Under the pieces are notes generated by a model that did no database searches, had not been told where the DNA came from, and saw nothing but the letters and a program-made list of their open reading frames with translations. This document shows, in pieces, positions 33,837 to 43,574 of a stretch of DNA of 64,000 bases. The position numbers and the translations under genes are program-made. The stretch is from Aliivibrio finisterrensis (GTDB lineage: Bacteria; Pseudomonadota; Gammaproteobacteria; Enterobacterales; Vibrionaceae): positions 1 through 64,000 of the forward strand of contig NZ_WBVP01000008.1 in the NCBI RefSeq assembly GCF_008933155.1. The letters are read 5' to 3'. Every line of letters starts with the position of its first letter. The stretch's first letter is position 1.

Positions 33837-36800
33837 ATGACAACGCGTGATCCTATCGTTCCAGTACTACTTGAGAAAGTATACGCTCTAATTGCTGAAA
33901 AGCTTGAAATGCCTCAACAGTCCCTAGTAACGCAACTTGCTCAGCGTTTATTTGCTAATATTGATGATGATGATTTACAGCAACGTAATGAATCGGATAT
34001 GTACGGTGCAACCCTTAGTCTTTGGAACCATTTATCTAATGTGAATCTTTTTGATATATCAGTTCGTGTTTTTAATCCAAAATTAAGTCAAGATGGTTGG
34101 CAATCAACTCATACGGTAGTAGAAATTGTTGCGCCTGATAGCCCATTTTTAGTCGATTCGGTTAAGATGGTATTAACTCGTCTTGATATGACAAGTCACT
34201 TTATGTTGCATGGTCCACATTGCTTTACTCATGATGAGAGCGGTGAGATTACTTCTATATGCAGCAGTGATGACAAAATGCAGCAAACGTTATTCCATTT
34301 TGAAGTTGATCACATGAGTGATCTTTCTGAAATGGACGCGCTTCAATCGGAATTACTGTTAGTACTTAAGGATATTCGCCGTGTAGTGAATGAATGGCAA
34401 CCAATGTCAGACAAATTAACAGCTGTAATTCAAGAGCTTAAAGGTAGTAAGTCCCCAATAGCAAAAGAAGAAGTGAATGAAGCGATTGAGTTTTTAACTT
34501 GGCTTCAAAATCATAACTTTACCTTAATGGGGTATAAGAATTTTGATTTAAGGGCTGTGGAAGGAGATCATGAATTAACACCAACAGCAGAGGCTGGTTT
34601 AGGATTATTCTCACTAGCTTCTCGTATTCATATGACAAAACTGTCTGATATGCCATCTTCAGCGCGCGCTGCAGCGAAAAAATCAGATTTATTAATATTA
34701 ACAAAATCAAATACTAAGTCTCGTATTCACCGTCCCGCTTATACAGACTACATCGGTATTAAGCGTTTAAATAAAGAAGGAAAAGTGATTGGTGAGCATC
34801 GTTTCACAGGGCTTTACACTTCTACAGCTTATAATCAAAGTGTCTCGAATATCCCACTGTTAAGCAATAAAGTTGAGCGTATTTTAGAAACTAGCCATTA
34901 CATTAAAGGTTCGCATTCTTATAAAGCACTTAGCAATATCCTTGAAACGTACCCTCGTGATGAACTTTTCCAAGCAACAGAAGAAGAGATGTTAGAGGTG
35001 GGTACCGGTGTTGTTAAAATGCAAGACCGTGACTTGTTACGCTTATTTGTTCGTCGCGACCCATTTGGCCGTTTTTTCTCATGCATGGTGTATGTAACTA
35101 AAGAGCGTTATAACACAGAGCTTCGTCGCCAAACTCAACGTATTCTAAAAAACTATTTTGGTTCTGATCAAGAAGTTGAATTTACGACGTTTTTCTCTGA
35201 GAGTGCATTAGCAAGAACACATTACATTATTCGTGTAGACAACAATAACGGCGACATCAATGTGAAAGATATTGAAAATAATTTAATGGAAGCAGCATCT
35301 ACCTGGGATGACCGTCTATGTGATGTGATTGTGGCTAACTTAGGTGAGAGTAAAGGAACTGCAATAGCGAAGAAATACCAAAGCGCATTTCCTCGCTCAT
35401 ACAAAGAAGCAACACTTCCAGGCTCTGCTGTTGCTGATATTGAACGTCTTGAATTATTAAGTGATGATAACAAACTTGGTATGTTGTTTTACCGTCCGCA
35501 AGAAGAAAAAAAAGGCTCTGCGAACGTCAAATTTAAACTATTCCATCGTGATGAACCAATTCACTTATCAGATGTGATGCCGATGCTTGAAAACTTAGGT
35601 TTGCGTGTTATTGGTGAATCACCATATGCCGTTAAGAAGAGTGATGGTTCGGTGGACTGGATCTTAGATTTCTCTATGATCCACAATGGTTCTGAAGAAG
35701 TCGATCTTCGTCAAGCTCGTGATCGTTTTCAAGAAGCATTTGCTCAGATTTGGAATGGTCAATTAGAGAGTGATGGCTTTAACCGTTTGGTACTTGGTGC
35801 TGGTCTCTCTGGCCGTGAAGTGACTATCTTACGTGCTTATGCTCGTTATATGCGTCAAGTGGGTTTCCCATTCAGTCAGCAGTACATCGAAGATACATTA
35901 TCAACACATACGAAATTAGCAGTATCGGTGGTTGAGCTTTTTAAATTACGCTTTAATCCAAAATCTAATTGGTCTGAGAAGAAAGAGCAGAAAGCCCTTG
36001 ATGCTATTTATGCAAGCCTAGATAAAGTAGAAAGCTTGGATGATGACCGTATTATCCGTCGTTATGTTGAGATGATATTAGCTACATTACGTACTAACTA
36101 TTATCAACAAGCGGAGAATGGTCTACCAAAACCATGGCTATCTCTAAAGCTTCAGCCATCAATTATCCCAGAAATCCCTGCACCAGTGCCGGCGTTTGAG
36201 ATCTTTGTTTATGCGCCTGATATTGAAGGTGTGCATTTACGTGGTGGTAAAGTAGCACGTGGAGGATTACGTTGGTCAGATAGACAAGAGGATTTCCGTA
36301 CTGAAGTTCTTGGTCTGGTTAAAGCTCAACAAGTTAAGAACACCGTAATTGTTCCTGTGGGTGCAAAAGGGGGTTTTGTTTGTAAGAAACAGCATAATTT
36401 CACAACTCGTGATGATATTTTTGCAGAAGGCCAGCGTTGTTATAAGCAGTTTATTTGTGCGCTATTAGATGTATCAGATAACATTATTGAAGGTGAAGTT
36501 ATTCCACCACACAATGTGGTTCGTCATGATGATGATGATCCGTATTTGGTTGTTGCGGCAGATAAAGGCACGGCAACCTTCTCTGATTTAGCTAACTCAG
36601 TCTCAGAAGAGTACAACTTCTGGTTAGGTGATGCATTTGCTTCTGGTGGCTCAAATGGCTATGACCATAAAGCCATGGGTATTACTGCAAAAGGGGCGTG
36701 GGAATCGGTTAAACGTCACTTCCGTGAAATGGGAATTGACTGTCAAACGACTGATTTTACCGTTGCTGGTGTCGGTGATATGGCGGGGGATGTGTTTGGT

Positions 36801-38669
36801 AATGGTATGCTGCTATCAAAACATATTCGCCTTCAAGCGGCATTTAACCACATGCATATCTTCATTGACCCGAATCCAAATTCAGAGCTGACTTGGCCAG
36901 AGCGTGCTCGTTTATTCGAATTACCCCGCTCAAGCTGGGAAGATTACAATAAAGATCTGATTTCTAAAGGTGGTGGTATTTTCTCTCGTCGAGCTAAGTC
37001 GATAGATCTTTCTCCTGAAATTCAGAAGATGCTAAGTACTCGTAAACAGTCTTTAGCCCCGAATGATTTGATTCAAATGATCTTGAAGATGAACGTTGAT
37101 CTGTTATGGAATGGCGGGATCGGAACATATGTTAAATCAGAAAAAGAAACCAGTGCCGATGTGGGTGATAGAGCGAATGATGCCTTACGTATCAATGGAT
37201 CAGAGCTGAATGCAAAAGTAATTGGTGAGGGCGGTAACCTAGGTATGACTCAGCTAGGTCGTATTGAATATGCTCTAAAAGGTGGCCGTGTTAATACTGA
37301 TTTTGTTGATAACGTAGGCGGCGTTGATTGCTCAGATAATGAAGTTAACATTAAGATCTTACTAAATGGTTTAGTGGCTAATGGTGATCTAACCTACAAG
37401 CAACGTAATGTTCTGCTAGAGAAAATGGAAGATGAAGTTGGTGAGATTGTTCTTGATGATGCGTATTGCCAATCAGAGTCGATCTCGGTAACAGAGCAAC
37501 AAGGCACTTCATTAGTTAAAGAGCAGATCCGTTTTATTCATCATCTCGAAAAACAAGGTCAATTGGATCGTGGATTAGAGTTTATTCCTGATGATGAAAC
37601 CTTGATTGAGCGTGAGAAAATGGGGCAGGCTTTAACTCGTCCTGAGCTTTCAGTTCTCGTTGCTTATGGAAAAATGGTGCTTAAAGAGCAGTTGGCTTGC
37701 GATGACATTGCAAACAATCCATATCATGCTGAGTTGCTAATCACGTATTTCCCAACTGAGTTACAACGTAACTATAAGGATGAGATGGACAATCACCCAC
37801 TACGTTCAGAAATCATTGCTACTTGCTTAGCAAATCAGATGGTTAATGAAATGGGTTGTAACTTCATCACTCGCTTACAAGAAGAAACGGGTTACAGCGT
37901 CACTGATATTGCTAATGCATATTCTGCAACAAGAGCTATTTTTGAGTTTGGGGATTCATTTGAGCAAATTCGTAGCTTAGATAATATCTCAACCGCTGAA
38001 GCACAATATGAAGCTTTATTTGCAATGCGACGAACTATCCGTCGAGTGACTCGTTGGCTACTCCGTAATGGTTCACAAAATATGACGATTCAGCAGGTAA
38101 TTGAAAAATATAAGCCAGCGGTGAATGACATTAAAGTGAACCTTGATAGTTACTTAGTAAAAGATGAAGTAGTGGAGCATATTGAACAAGCTAACCATTA
38201 TTTAGAGATGGGTGTGCCATGTGAGCTAGGTAATGTACTGGCACGTTTAAGCAGCTTATATTCAGCAATGGATATTTCAGCAGTTGCTGTAGATATGGAA
38301 CAACCGGTATCTACCACGGCACGCTTATACTATGTTCTAGGTGATAAGTTATCTCTACATTGGTTCTTAAAACAGATTAATAACCAAGGTGTTGATAACC
38401 ACTGGCAAGCATTAGCTCGAGCTTCTTTCCGTGAAGACTTAGATTGGCAACAACGCCAACTAACTCAATTGGTTCTGACTGAATATAAAGATGCAGAATC
38501 TGTGGAAAGTGCAATTGAAGAATGGTGTGAAAAGAATGCGGTTTCAATAGGGCGTTGGGATAATATTCTGAATGAATTTAAAGTCGGTTCAGTCCATGAA
38601 TTCGCTAAATTCTCGGTAGCATTAAGAGAGCTTACGTTATTAAACTTAAGCTGTACGTCAAAACAGTAA
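33837..38669 (+). CDS. gdhB: NAD-specific glutamate dehydrogenase, 180-kDa class
   Basis: The 1610-residue protein is of the very large NAD-GDH class found in Vibrio, Pseudomonas and Shewanella. It oxidatively deaminates glutamate to 2-oxoglutarate. The long N-terminal ACT-like region is followed by the catalytic core at roughly residues 790-1250. Landmarks are GGKVARGGLRWSDRQEDFRTEVLGLVKAQQVKN (recognised as G-G-L-R-W-S-D-R and L-V-K-A-Q-x-V-K-N), VPVGAKGGF with the substrate lysine, and VAGVGDMAGDVFGNGML of the nucleotide-binding fold. A terminator follows. It is monocistronic and preceded by a palindromic repeat. Confidence 0.95.
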   Translation: MTTRDPIVPVLLEKVYALIAEKLEMPQQSLVTQLAQRLFANIDDDDLQQRNESDMYGATLSLWNHLSNVNLFDISVRVFNPKLSQDGWQSTHTVVEIVAPDSPFLVDSVKMVLTRLDMTSHFMLHGPHCFTHDESGEITSICSSDDKMQQTLFHFEVDHMSDLSEMDALQSELLLVLKDIRRVVNEWQPMSDKLTAVIQELKGSKSPIAKEEVNEAIEFLTWLQNHNFTLMGYKNFDLRAVEGDHELTPTAEAGLGLFSLASRIHMTKLSDMPSSARAAAKKSDLLILTKSNTKSRIHRPAYTDYIGIKRLNKEGKVIGEHRFTGLYTSTAYNQSVSNIPLLSNKVERILETSHYIKGSHSYKALSNILETYPRDELFQATEEEMLEVGTGVVKMQDRDLLRLFVRRDPFGRFFSCMVYVTKERYNTELRRQTQRILKNYFGSDQEVEFTTFFSESALARTHYIIRVDNNNGDINVKDIENNLMEAASTWDDRLCDVIVANLGESKGTAIAKKYQSAFPRSYKEATLPGSAVADIERLELLSDDNKLGMLFYRPQEEKKGSANVKFKLFHRDEPIHLSDVMPMLENLGLRVIGESPYAVKKSDGSVDWILDFSMIHNGSEEVDLRQARDRFQEAFAQIWNGQLESDGFNRLVLGAGLSGREVTILRAYARYMRQVGFPFSQQYIEDTLSTHTKLAVSVVELFKLRFNPKSNWSEKKEQKALDAIYASLDKVESLDDDRIIRRYVEMILATLRTNYYQQAENGLPKPWLSLKLQPSIIPEIPAPVPAFEIFVYAPDIEGVHLRGGKVARGGLRWSDRQEDFRTEVLGLVKAQQVKNTVIVPVGAKGGFVCKKQHNFTTRDDIFAEGQRCYKQFICALLDVSDNIIEGEVIPPHNVVRHDDDDPYLVVAADKGTATFSDLANSVSEEYNFWLGDAFASGGSNGYDHKAMGITAKGAWESVKRHFREMGIDCQTTDFTVAGVGDMAGDVFGNGMLLSKHIRLQAAFNHMHIFIDPNPNSELTWPERARLFELPRSSWEDYNKDLISKGGGIFSRRAKSIDLSPEIQKMLSTRKQSLAPNDLIQMILKMNVDLLWNGGIGTYVKSEKETSADVGDRANDALRINGSELNAKVIGEGGNLGMTQLGRIEYALKGGRVNTDFVDNVGGVDCSDNEVNIKILLNGLVANGDLTYKQRNVLLEKMEDEVGEIVLDDAYCQSESISVTEQQGTSLVKEQIRFIHHLEKQGQLDRGLEFIPDDETLIEREKMGQALTRPELSVLVAYGKMVLKEQLACDDIANNPYHAELLITYFPTELQRNYKDEMDNHPLRSEIIATCLANQMVNEMGCNFITRLQEETGYSVTDIANAYSATRAIFEFGDSFEQIRSLDNISTAEAQYEALFAMRRTIRRVTRWLLRNGSQNMTIQQVIEKYKPAVNDIKVNLDSYLVKDEVVEHIEQANHYLEMGVPCELGNVLARLSSLYSAMDISAVAVDMEQPVSTTARLYYVLGDKLSLHWFLKQINNQGVDNHWQALARASFREDLDWQQRQLTQLVLTEYKDAESVESAIEEWCEKNAVSIGRWDNILNEFKVGSVHEFAKFSVALRELTLLNLSCTSKQ

Positions 38670-38718
38670 AGCAACAAATAAACTGATTATTATAATCAGA
38701 TAAACGTTTGCTTAATGA

Positions 38719-38756
38719 AGGGGAAAGTGACTTTATATTCACTTTCCCTTTTTATT
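38719..38756 (+). terminator. Rho-independent terminator after the NAD-GDH gene
   Basis: GGGAAAGTGA (38721-38730) pairs with TCACTTTCCC (38739-38748), followed by TTTTTATTTT. Confidence 0.9.
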
Positions 38757-38875
38757 TTCCCGAGAATTTTCTAATTTACCTATATTAATAATCGTTTTTT
38801 ATGATTTATTATTCTCCCTGTGATTTAGGGGAGGAAAATAAGCCATAAATATTAATGAATAAACTACGATTAAGT

Positions 38876-38923
38876 TTGAATTGTGAATAAAATCAGTGAA
38901 TAATGACTCCCCGTTTATACGGG
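38876..38923 (+). promoter_or_regulatory. pyrD promoter and 5' leader hairpin
   Basis: TTGAAT (38876-38881) and AATAAT (38899-38904) are spaced by 17 bases, which places the transcript start in the run CCCCG at 38909-38913. The leader then folds as CCCG-TTTATA-CGGG (38910-38923), just ahead of the GGAG ribosome-binding site. E. coli pyrD is controlled by CTP-sensitive start-site choice between C and G with a 5' hairpin, and this layout is similar. Confidence 0.55.
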
Positions 38924-38941
38924 ACTTATTTTGGAGTTACA

Positions 38942-39952
38942 ATGTTATACCGCATCGCCAGAGCTGGCATTTTCAAACTTGATGCTGAAAAAGCACATGA
39001 CCTAGCAATTCAAAATTTCAAACGCTTTACAGGCACTCCTCTCGATCTCTTCTATCGTCAAAAATTGGCTTCTAAACCTGTAGAAGTCATGGGCATTATC
39101 TTTAAAAATCCACTTGGCCTTGCGGCTGGTCTTGATAAAAACGGCGAATGTATTGAAGCATTTGGTGCAATGGGTTTTGGTTTTATTGAAGTGGGAACTG
39201 TAACTCCTCGTCCTCAAGCTGGTAATGATAAACCGCGTCTATTCCGTCTTATTGAAGCGGAAGGCATAATCAACCGTATGGGTTTCAATAACCTTGGTGT
39301 TGATAATCTTGTTGAGAACGTAAAGAAAGCAAAGTTTGATGGTGTTATTGGTATTAACATTGGCAAAAACAAAGATACGCCAATTGAAAAGGGTACGGAA
39401 GATTACCTAATTTGTATGGAGAAGGTATATCAATACGCTGGTTACATTGCGATTAATATCTCATCACCAAACACTCCAGGACTTCGTACGCTTCAATATG
39501 GCGAAGCATTAGATGATCTTCTTTCTCAATTAAAAGAGAAGCAAAAAGAATTAGCAGAGAAATACGGTAAGTATGTACCGATTGCGCTAAAGATTGCCCC
39601 GGACTTAGATGACAACGAATTATCTCAAATTGCAGCATCATTAATTAAGTTTAAGGTTGATGGTGTGATTGCAACCAATACAACATTAGATCGTTCTATG
39701 GTTGAAGGCATGAAGCACGCAGAAGAAATGGGAGGCTTAAGTGGCCGTCCTGTTCAAACTCGCAGTACAGAAGTGGTTCGTCGTCTTAAAGAGCTGCTTG
39801 GTGATAACTTACCAATCATTGGGGTAGGTGGTGTTGACTCTTATGTTGCGGCAAAAGAGAAAATGGTTGCTGGTGCGGATCTGGTTCAAGTGTATTCTGG
39901 CTTCATCTATAAAGGTCCTGGTCTAGTTCGAGATATTGTAAATAATCTTTAA
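38942..39952 (+). CDS. pyrD: Dihydroorotate dehydrogenase (quinone), class 2
   Basis: The 336-residue protein has the same length as E. coli PyrD. It carries the N-terminal amphipathic membrane-binding helices of class 2 enzymes ([12 protein letters not shown]). The FMN barrel motifs include [33 protein letters not shown] with the catalytic Ser, and IGVGGVDS. It oxidises dihydroorotate to orotate with quinone in pyrimidine synthesis at the inner membrane. An in-frame ATG at 38903 lies inside the leader hairpin and was rejected; the ATG at 38942 follows GGAG. zapC is next, as in E. coli. Confidence 0.96.
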   Translation: MLYRIARAGIFKLDAEKAHDLAIQNFKRFTGTPLDLFYRQKLASKPVEVMGIIFKNPLGLAAGLDKNGECIEAFGAMGFGFIEVGTVTPRPQAGNDKPRLFRLIEAEGIINRMGFNNLGVDNLVENVKKAKFDGVIGINIGKNKDTPIEKGTEDYLICMEKVYQYAGYIAINISSPNTPGLRTLQYGEALDDLLSQLKEKQKELAEKYGKYVPIALKIAPDLDDNELSQIAASLIKFKVDGVIATNTTLDRSMVEGMKHAEEMGGLSGRPVQTRSTEVVRRLKELLGDNLPIIGVGGVDSYVAAKEKMVAGADLVQVYSGFIYKGPGLVRDIVNNL

Positions 39953-39997
39953 TAAGCATAAAAAGTAGCGAAAGTTGCTTACAGATTGTTCGAACAG

Positions 39998-40026
39998 AAG
40001 GGGGGATGTAAATTTCCCCTTTTTTT
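39998..40026 (+). terminator. Rho-independent terminator after pyrD
   Basis: The run AAGGGGGGA pairs with TCCCCTTTTT through GGGGA/TCCCC plus flanking G-U and A-T pairs, followed by T residues. Confidence 0.8.
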
Positions 40027-40169
40027 ATTCCTAAGCTCTTGTAAAATTAGAAGTTAATTGCATCAGTATATTTTTGACTGAAAATAAACACAATTTTTCA
40101 GCATAATTTGCAGTAATTGATGATTGACTTACTAAGGGATTCTTCCCATTTTTCAAGAGAGAAACCATA

Positions 40170-40709
40170 ATGCTTAAACCCAGTGATACATGGAATTGGT
40201 ATTACGATAATAAAGCACAATCTCTAATGCTCGATTTGGGTATGGATATGGTCTTTCGTGTGAACTTACCCTGTAAAGTTCTTATCGATGGTGCTTTTGA
40301 GCAATGCAAATTCTCTGTCGATGATGCCTCTGCCTATCAAATGTTGGTAGAATACATTTCATTTCTTCCGCTATCGGAGCCTCGCAAAGTGGAGCTTGCC
40401 CTTAACTGTGTTGCAGCAAAGCGCTTTCATAAACCTATGTTGCCTAAGAGCTGGTTCTTTGAGCCGCAAGGTGAGGGATATTGTCCTGCAGAAGGGGAAG
40501 TGGTCTCTCTTAAAAATGATTTAGGTGAAGGACATTTCATTATTGTTGAAAACTACGAATGTGCCAGTATGTGTATGTTGGTCGATATGGACTCGTTTGC
40601 ACTTAACCCAACTAAATACATGGCATTTTGTGAACCTATTAAAGTGATGCACGATCGCATGGCTAAGATGCAAGTGGTTAACTCTGCTTACTATGCATTA
40701 GTAGGGTAG
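40170..40709 (+). CDS. zapC: Cell division protein ZapC
   Basis: The 179-residue protein matches ZapC (YcbW) in length and start ([12 protein letters not shown]), with [15 protein letters not shown] in the middle. ZapC binds FtsZ in the cytoplasm and promotes bundling of protofilaments in the early Z-ring. It lies downstream of pyrD behind a terminator, matching the E. coli order pyrD-zapC; ycbX, which follows in E. coli, is missing here. The AGAGA RBS supports the ATG. Confidence 0.9.
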   Translation: MLKPSDTWNWYYDNKAQSLMLDLGMDMVFRVNLPCKVLIDGAFEQCKFSVDDASAYQMLVEYISFLPLSEPRKVELALNCVAAKRFHKPMLPKSWFFEPQGEGYCPAEGEVVSLKNDLGEGHFIIVENYECASMCMLVDMDSFALNPTKYMAFCEPIKVMHDRMAKMQVVNSAYYALVG

Positions 40710-40987
40710 TAAGCCTTTCTTTTCTATTTTATCCTCTCTTTAGTTCTACTCTTCATTCAAGCAAATATCCTTATCTCACCTTTAAAGTGTTATTCAAACC
40801 TCCCAAAAGAAGTAATTCTCGCTTTTAGCTTACCTATTTAGCGTTAATTTTCCCGTATTACTATCTCTTATAAATGAGATCTAGACCCAAGATTCCGCAT
40901 ATTTATTTTTAATATCCCATTGATAAAATCATCTGAAATATAAATAAATTCCTTATTTACGCCTATTTGTAATTAAATAACCTATGT

Positions 40988-41015
40988 AAAAACTGGGTGG
41001 TATAGTCCAGTTTTT
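40988..41015 (+). terminator. Orphan terminator-like hairpin
   Basis: AAAAACTGG (40988-40996) pairs with CCAGTTTTT (41007-41015). It lies about 280 bases beyond the zapC stop, which is unusually far for a zapC terminator. Confidence 0.65.
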
Positions 41016-41146
41016 GTGCCTCTTTGTTGCTTGCATTTGTTTCCATTTGGAAACGCAGTAAAAAAGGGTTAGCATGATTAATTGTTAACTGTATGTTTTC
41101 TAAGATATTAGTTGGGTGGTGGGCTTTGTGTTTATCTACAATCTAA

Positions 41147-41177
41147 TTGTCCTCTTTCAACTAGATTCATGTATAAT
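41147..41177 (+). promoter_or_regulatory. Probable rlmKL promoter
   Basis: A perfect TATAAT (41172-41177) is preceded by TTGTCC (41147-41152) with a 19-base spacer, longer than ideal. The transcript would start about 25 bases before the ATG. Confidence 0.5.
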
Positions 41178-41207
41178 GCGAGGTAATTTAATAACCAAAA
41201 GAATCTC

Positions 41208-43325
41208 ATGAAAAAATACTTAGCCATCACTTCTAAAGGCCTTGAAAACCTACTCGCTGACGAACTTATTGCACTTGGTGTTACAGACCCAAAATTGGTT
41301 TATGCAGGGGTAATGTTTGAAGCTCCAACAGACGTTGTTTATCGTTGTTGCTTATGGAGTCGTATCGCGTCACGTTTTATTCAAGTTCTGTCTGAGTTTG
41401 ATGTTCGTGATGATATGGATTTATATCTAGGTGCTTCTGCAATCAATTGGCCTAATTATTTCAGTGCTGATAAAACATTGGTGGTGGACTTTAACGGTAC
41501 TAACCGTGAGATTCGAAACAGCCAATACGGCGCATTAAAAGTAAAAGATGCGATTGTTGACCGTTTTACAAAAGCTGACTTAGAGCGTCCAAACATTGAT
41601 AAAGCTGAGCCTGATTTGCGTGTACATATGCGTTTGTCTGGTGAGAAAGGGATTCTTGGCTTTGACTTAATTGGTTCAGGTTTACATCAACGTGGCTACC
41701 GTACTGAAGCAGGTCGTGCACCACTACGTGAAACATTAGCTGCAGCCTTAGTACTTCGTAGTACTTGGGATGAGAGCAAACCATTATTAGATCCAATGTG
41801 TGGTTCAGGTACGTTACTGATTGAAGCGGCACTAATGGCTTGTGAAATGGCACCTGGTGTTAAGCGTGAGAAATGGTGTTTTGAAGCACTGAATGATTTT
41901 GATGAAGAGCTATGGACTGAAATTCGCTCAGAAGCTCGTGTTAAGAGTCGTCGTGGCGTTAAGAAAGTAGATACTCATTTCTACGGATTTGATCGTGATT
42001 ACCGTGTTATTCAAACGGCTCGTGAAAATGCCCGTCGTGCTGGTGTTGAAGATTTAATTACGTTTGATGTTGGTGATGCAACTAAGATTGAGCGTCCAGA
42101 AGCATTTGAAAATGGCGTAGTGATTTGTAACCCACCATATGGAGAACGTTTAAGTACTGAGCCTGCATTGATTGCATTGTACAGTGAGTTTGGTCGTCAA
42201 CTTAAAGAACAGTTTGGTGGTTGTACTGCATCAATCTATTCAAGTAATGATGATTTATTGGCATGTATACGTATGCGTGCTGATAAGCAATTTAAATTGA
42301 ACAATGGTGCATTACCGTGTGTTCAGAAAAACTACTCAATTACAGAATCTTCAGAGCGTAAAGACGCAGCGAATATTGAAGTTGCTCCTGAATTCATGAA
42401 CCGTCTTAAAAAGAATATGTCTAAGATCGGCAAATGGGCACGTAAAGAGAAATTAGATTGTTACCGTTTGTATGATGCAGATTTACCTGATTACAATGCA
42501 GCGATTGATGTCTATAAAGATTACATTATCATTCAAGAATATGCGGCACCAAAAACAATTTCTGAAGATAAAACACGTCGTCGTTTAACCGATATGATCC
42601 GTGCAACGGTTCTGGTTACTGGCGTAGAAACAAATAACGTGATTTTGAAAGTTCGTCAAAAGCAATCAGGTAAAAATCAATATCAAAAACTGGCTGAGAA
42701 ATCTCGCTCTTTTGATGTTGATGAGTACGGCGTAAAACTGATCGTTAACCTACAAGATTACCTAGATACAGGCTTATTCTTAGATCATAAGTTAACTCGT
42801 AAAATGATTGGTGAAATGGCTGCAGGTAAAGATTTCTTAAACCTATTTGCTTACACCGGTTCAGCAACCGTTCATGCGGCTTGTGGTGGTGCAAAATCTA
42901 CCATGACGATTGATATGTCTCGTACCTACCTAGAGTGGGCACAGAAGAACATGAATACCAATGGTCAGACGGGCACTCAGCATCAGTTCTTACAAGCTGA
43001 CTGTTTACAATGGTTACAACAAGCAGATGGTGAATTTGATTTAATCTTTATCGATCCACCTACGTTCTCTAACTCTAAACGTATGGAACAAACGTTTGAT
43101 GTACAGCGTGATCACATCATGCTGCTTGAAAACTTAAAACGTATGCTGCGTGAGAACGGAACGATCGTATTCTCAAACAATAAACGTAACTTCAAAATGG
43201 ATGACGAAGCACTACAGAAAGCAGGCCTTAAAGCTAAGAATATTTCTAAGCAAACATTGCCGCTTGATTTTGCTCGTAATAAACACATTCATAACTGTTG
43301 GATTATTACTCACAAGGAAGACTAG
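41208..43325 (+). CDS. rlmL: 23S rRNA bifunctional methyltransferase RlmKL
   Basis: The 705-residue fusion protein makes m2G2445 (RlmL part) and m7G2069 (RlmK part) of 23S rRNA. An N-terminal THUMP region is followed by the RlmL methyltransferase, with [17 protein letters not shown] near residue 197 and the NPPYGERL active site. The C-terminal RlmK methyltransferase has [16 protein letters not shown] and the [12 protein letters not shown] motif. The length matches E. coli RlmKL (702). A small DUF836 gene follows after 6 bases and uup overlaps that, so this is a three- or four-gene operon. Confidence 0.96.
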   Translation: MKKYLAITSKGLENLLADELIALGVTDPKLVYAGVMFEAPTDVVYRCCLWSRIASRFIQVLSEFDVRDDMDLYLGASAINWPNYFSADKTLVVDFNGTNREIRNSQYGALKVKDAIVDRFTKADLERPNIDKAEPDLRVHMRLSGEKGILGFDLIGSGLHQRGYRTEAGRAPLRETLAAALVLRSTWDESKPLLDPMCGSGTLLIEAALMACEMAPGVKREKWCFEALNDFDEELWTEIRSEARVKSRRGVKKVDTHFYGFDRDYRVIQTARENARRAGVEDLITFDVGDATKIERPEAFENGVVICNPPYGERLSTEPALIALYSEFGRQLKEQFGGCTASIYSSNDDLLACIRMRADKQFKLNNGALPCVQKNYSITESSERKDAANIEVAPEFMNRLKKNMSKIGKWARKEKLDCYRLYDADLPDYNAAIDVYKDYIIIQEYAAPKTISEDKTRRRLTDMIRATVLVTGVETNNVILKVRQKQSGKNQYQKLAEKSRSFDVDEYGVKLIVNLQDYLDTGLFLDHKLTRKMIGEMAAGKDFLNLFAYTGSATVHAACGGAKSTMTIDMSRTYLEWAQKNMNTNGQTGTQHQFLQADCLQWLQQADGEFDLIFIDPPTFSNSKRMEQTFDVQRDHIMLLENLKRMLRENGTIVFSNNKRNFKMDDEALQKAGLKAKNISKQTLPLDFARNKHIHNCWIITHKED

Positions 43326-43331
43326 AGACGA

Positions 43332-43574
43332 ATGATTACTCTCTATAGCACGGAAGGCTGCCATCTTTGCGAGCAAGCGTTTGACTTGCTTGTGGAGGTG
43401 GGTGTAGATATCGAAAAAGTAGACACGGTAGACATAGCGTTCAACGATGAGCTTTTCTCTCGTTACGGTGTCACAATACCTGTGGTGGCCAATGGCTTAT
43501 CTGAGCTGAATTGGCCATTCAATATATCGCAATTAAAGAATTGGTTAGAAGATAATGGCATTACTTACAATTAA
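43332..43574 (+). CDS. DUF836 glutaredoxin-like protein
   Basis: The 80-residue thioredoxin-fold protein has a redox motif C10-H-L-C13 at the start of helix 1 (YSTEGCHLCEQA) and a conserved cis-Pro segment (GVTIPVV). It is the short glutaredoxin-like type called DUF836; the partner and function are unknown. It lies 6 bases after rlmKL and overlaps uup by 20 bases, so it is translationally linked to both. Confidence 0.85.
   Translation: MITLYSTEGCHLCEQAFDLLVEVGVDIEKVDTVDIAFNDELFSRYGVTIPVVANGLSELNWPFNISQLKNWLEDNGITYN

Larger units (their letters stand above)
40710..41207. other. Long intergenic region between zapC and rlmKL
   Basis: The 498-base gap has no coding frame of note. It contains a small ATCTC/GAGAT hairpin (about 40863-40880), an orphan Rho-independent-type terminator at 40988-41015, a GTTTCC/GGAAAC hairpin at 41039-41054 and a probable rlmKL -10 box. 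The orphan terminator allows for a small RNA ending there, but I see no convincing promoter for one. Confidence 0.5.

Noticed and set aside
38903-38941. Upstream in-frame ATG that would extend PyrD by 13 residues
   Set aside because: It lies within the predicted promoter/leader hairpin and has no ribosome-binding site. The ATG at 38942 follows GGAG and gives the family length of 336.
41039-41054. GTTTCC/GGAAAC hairpin as a terminator
   Set aside because: No T tract follows and the loop is only four bases; kept only as part of the intergenic description.
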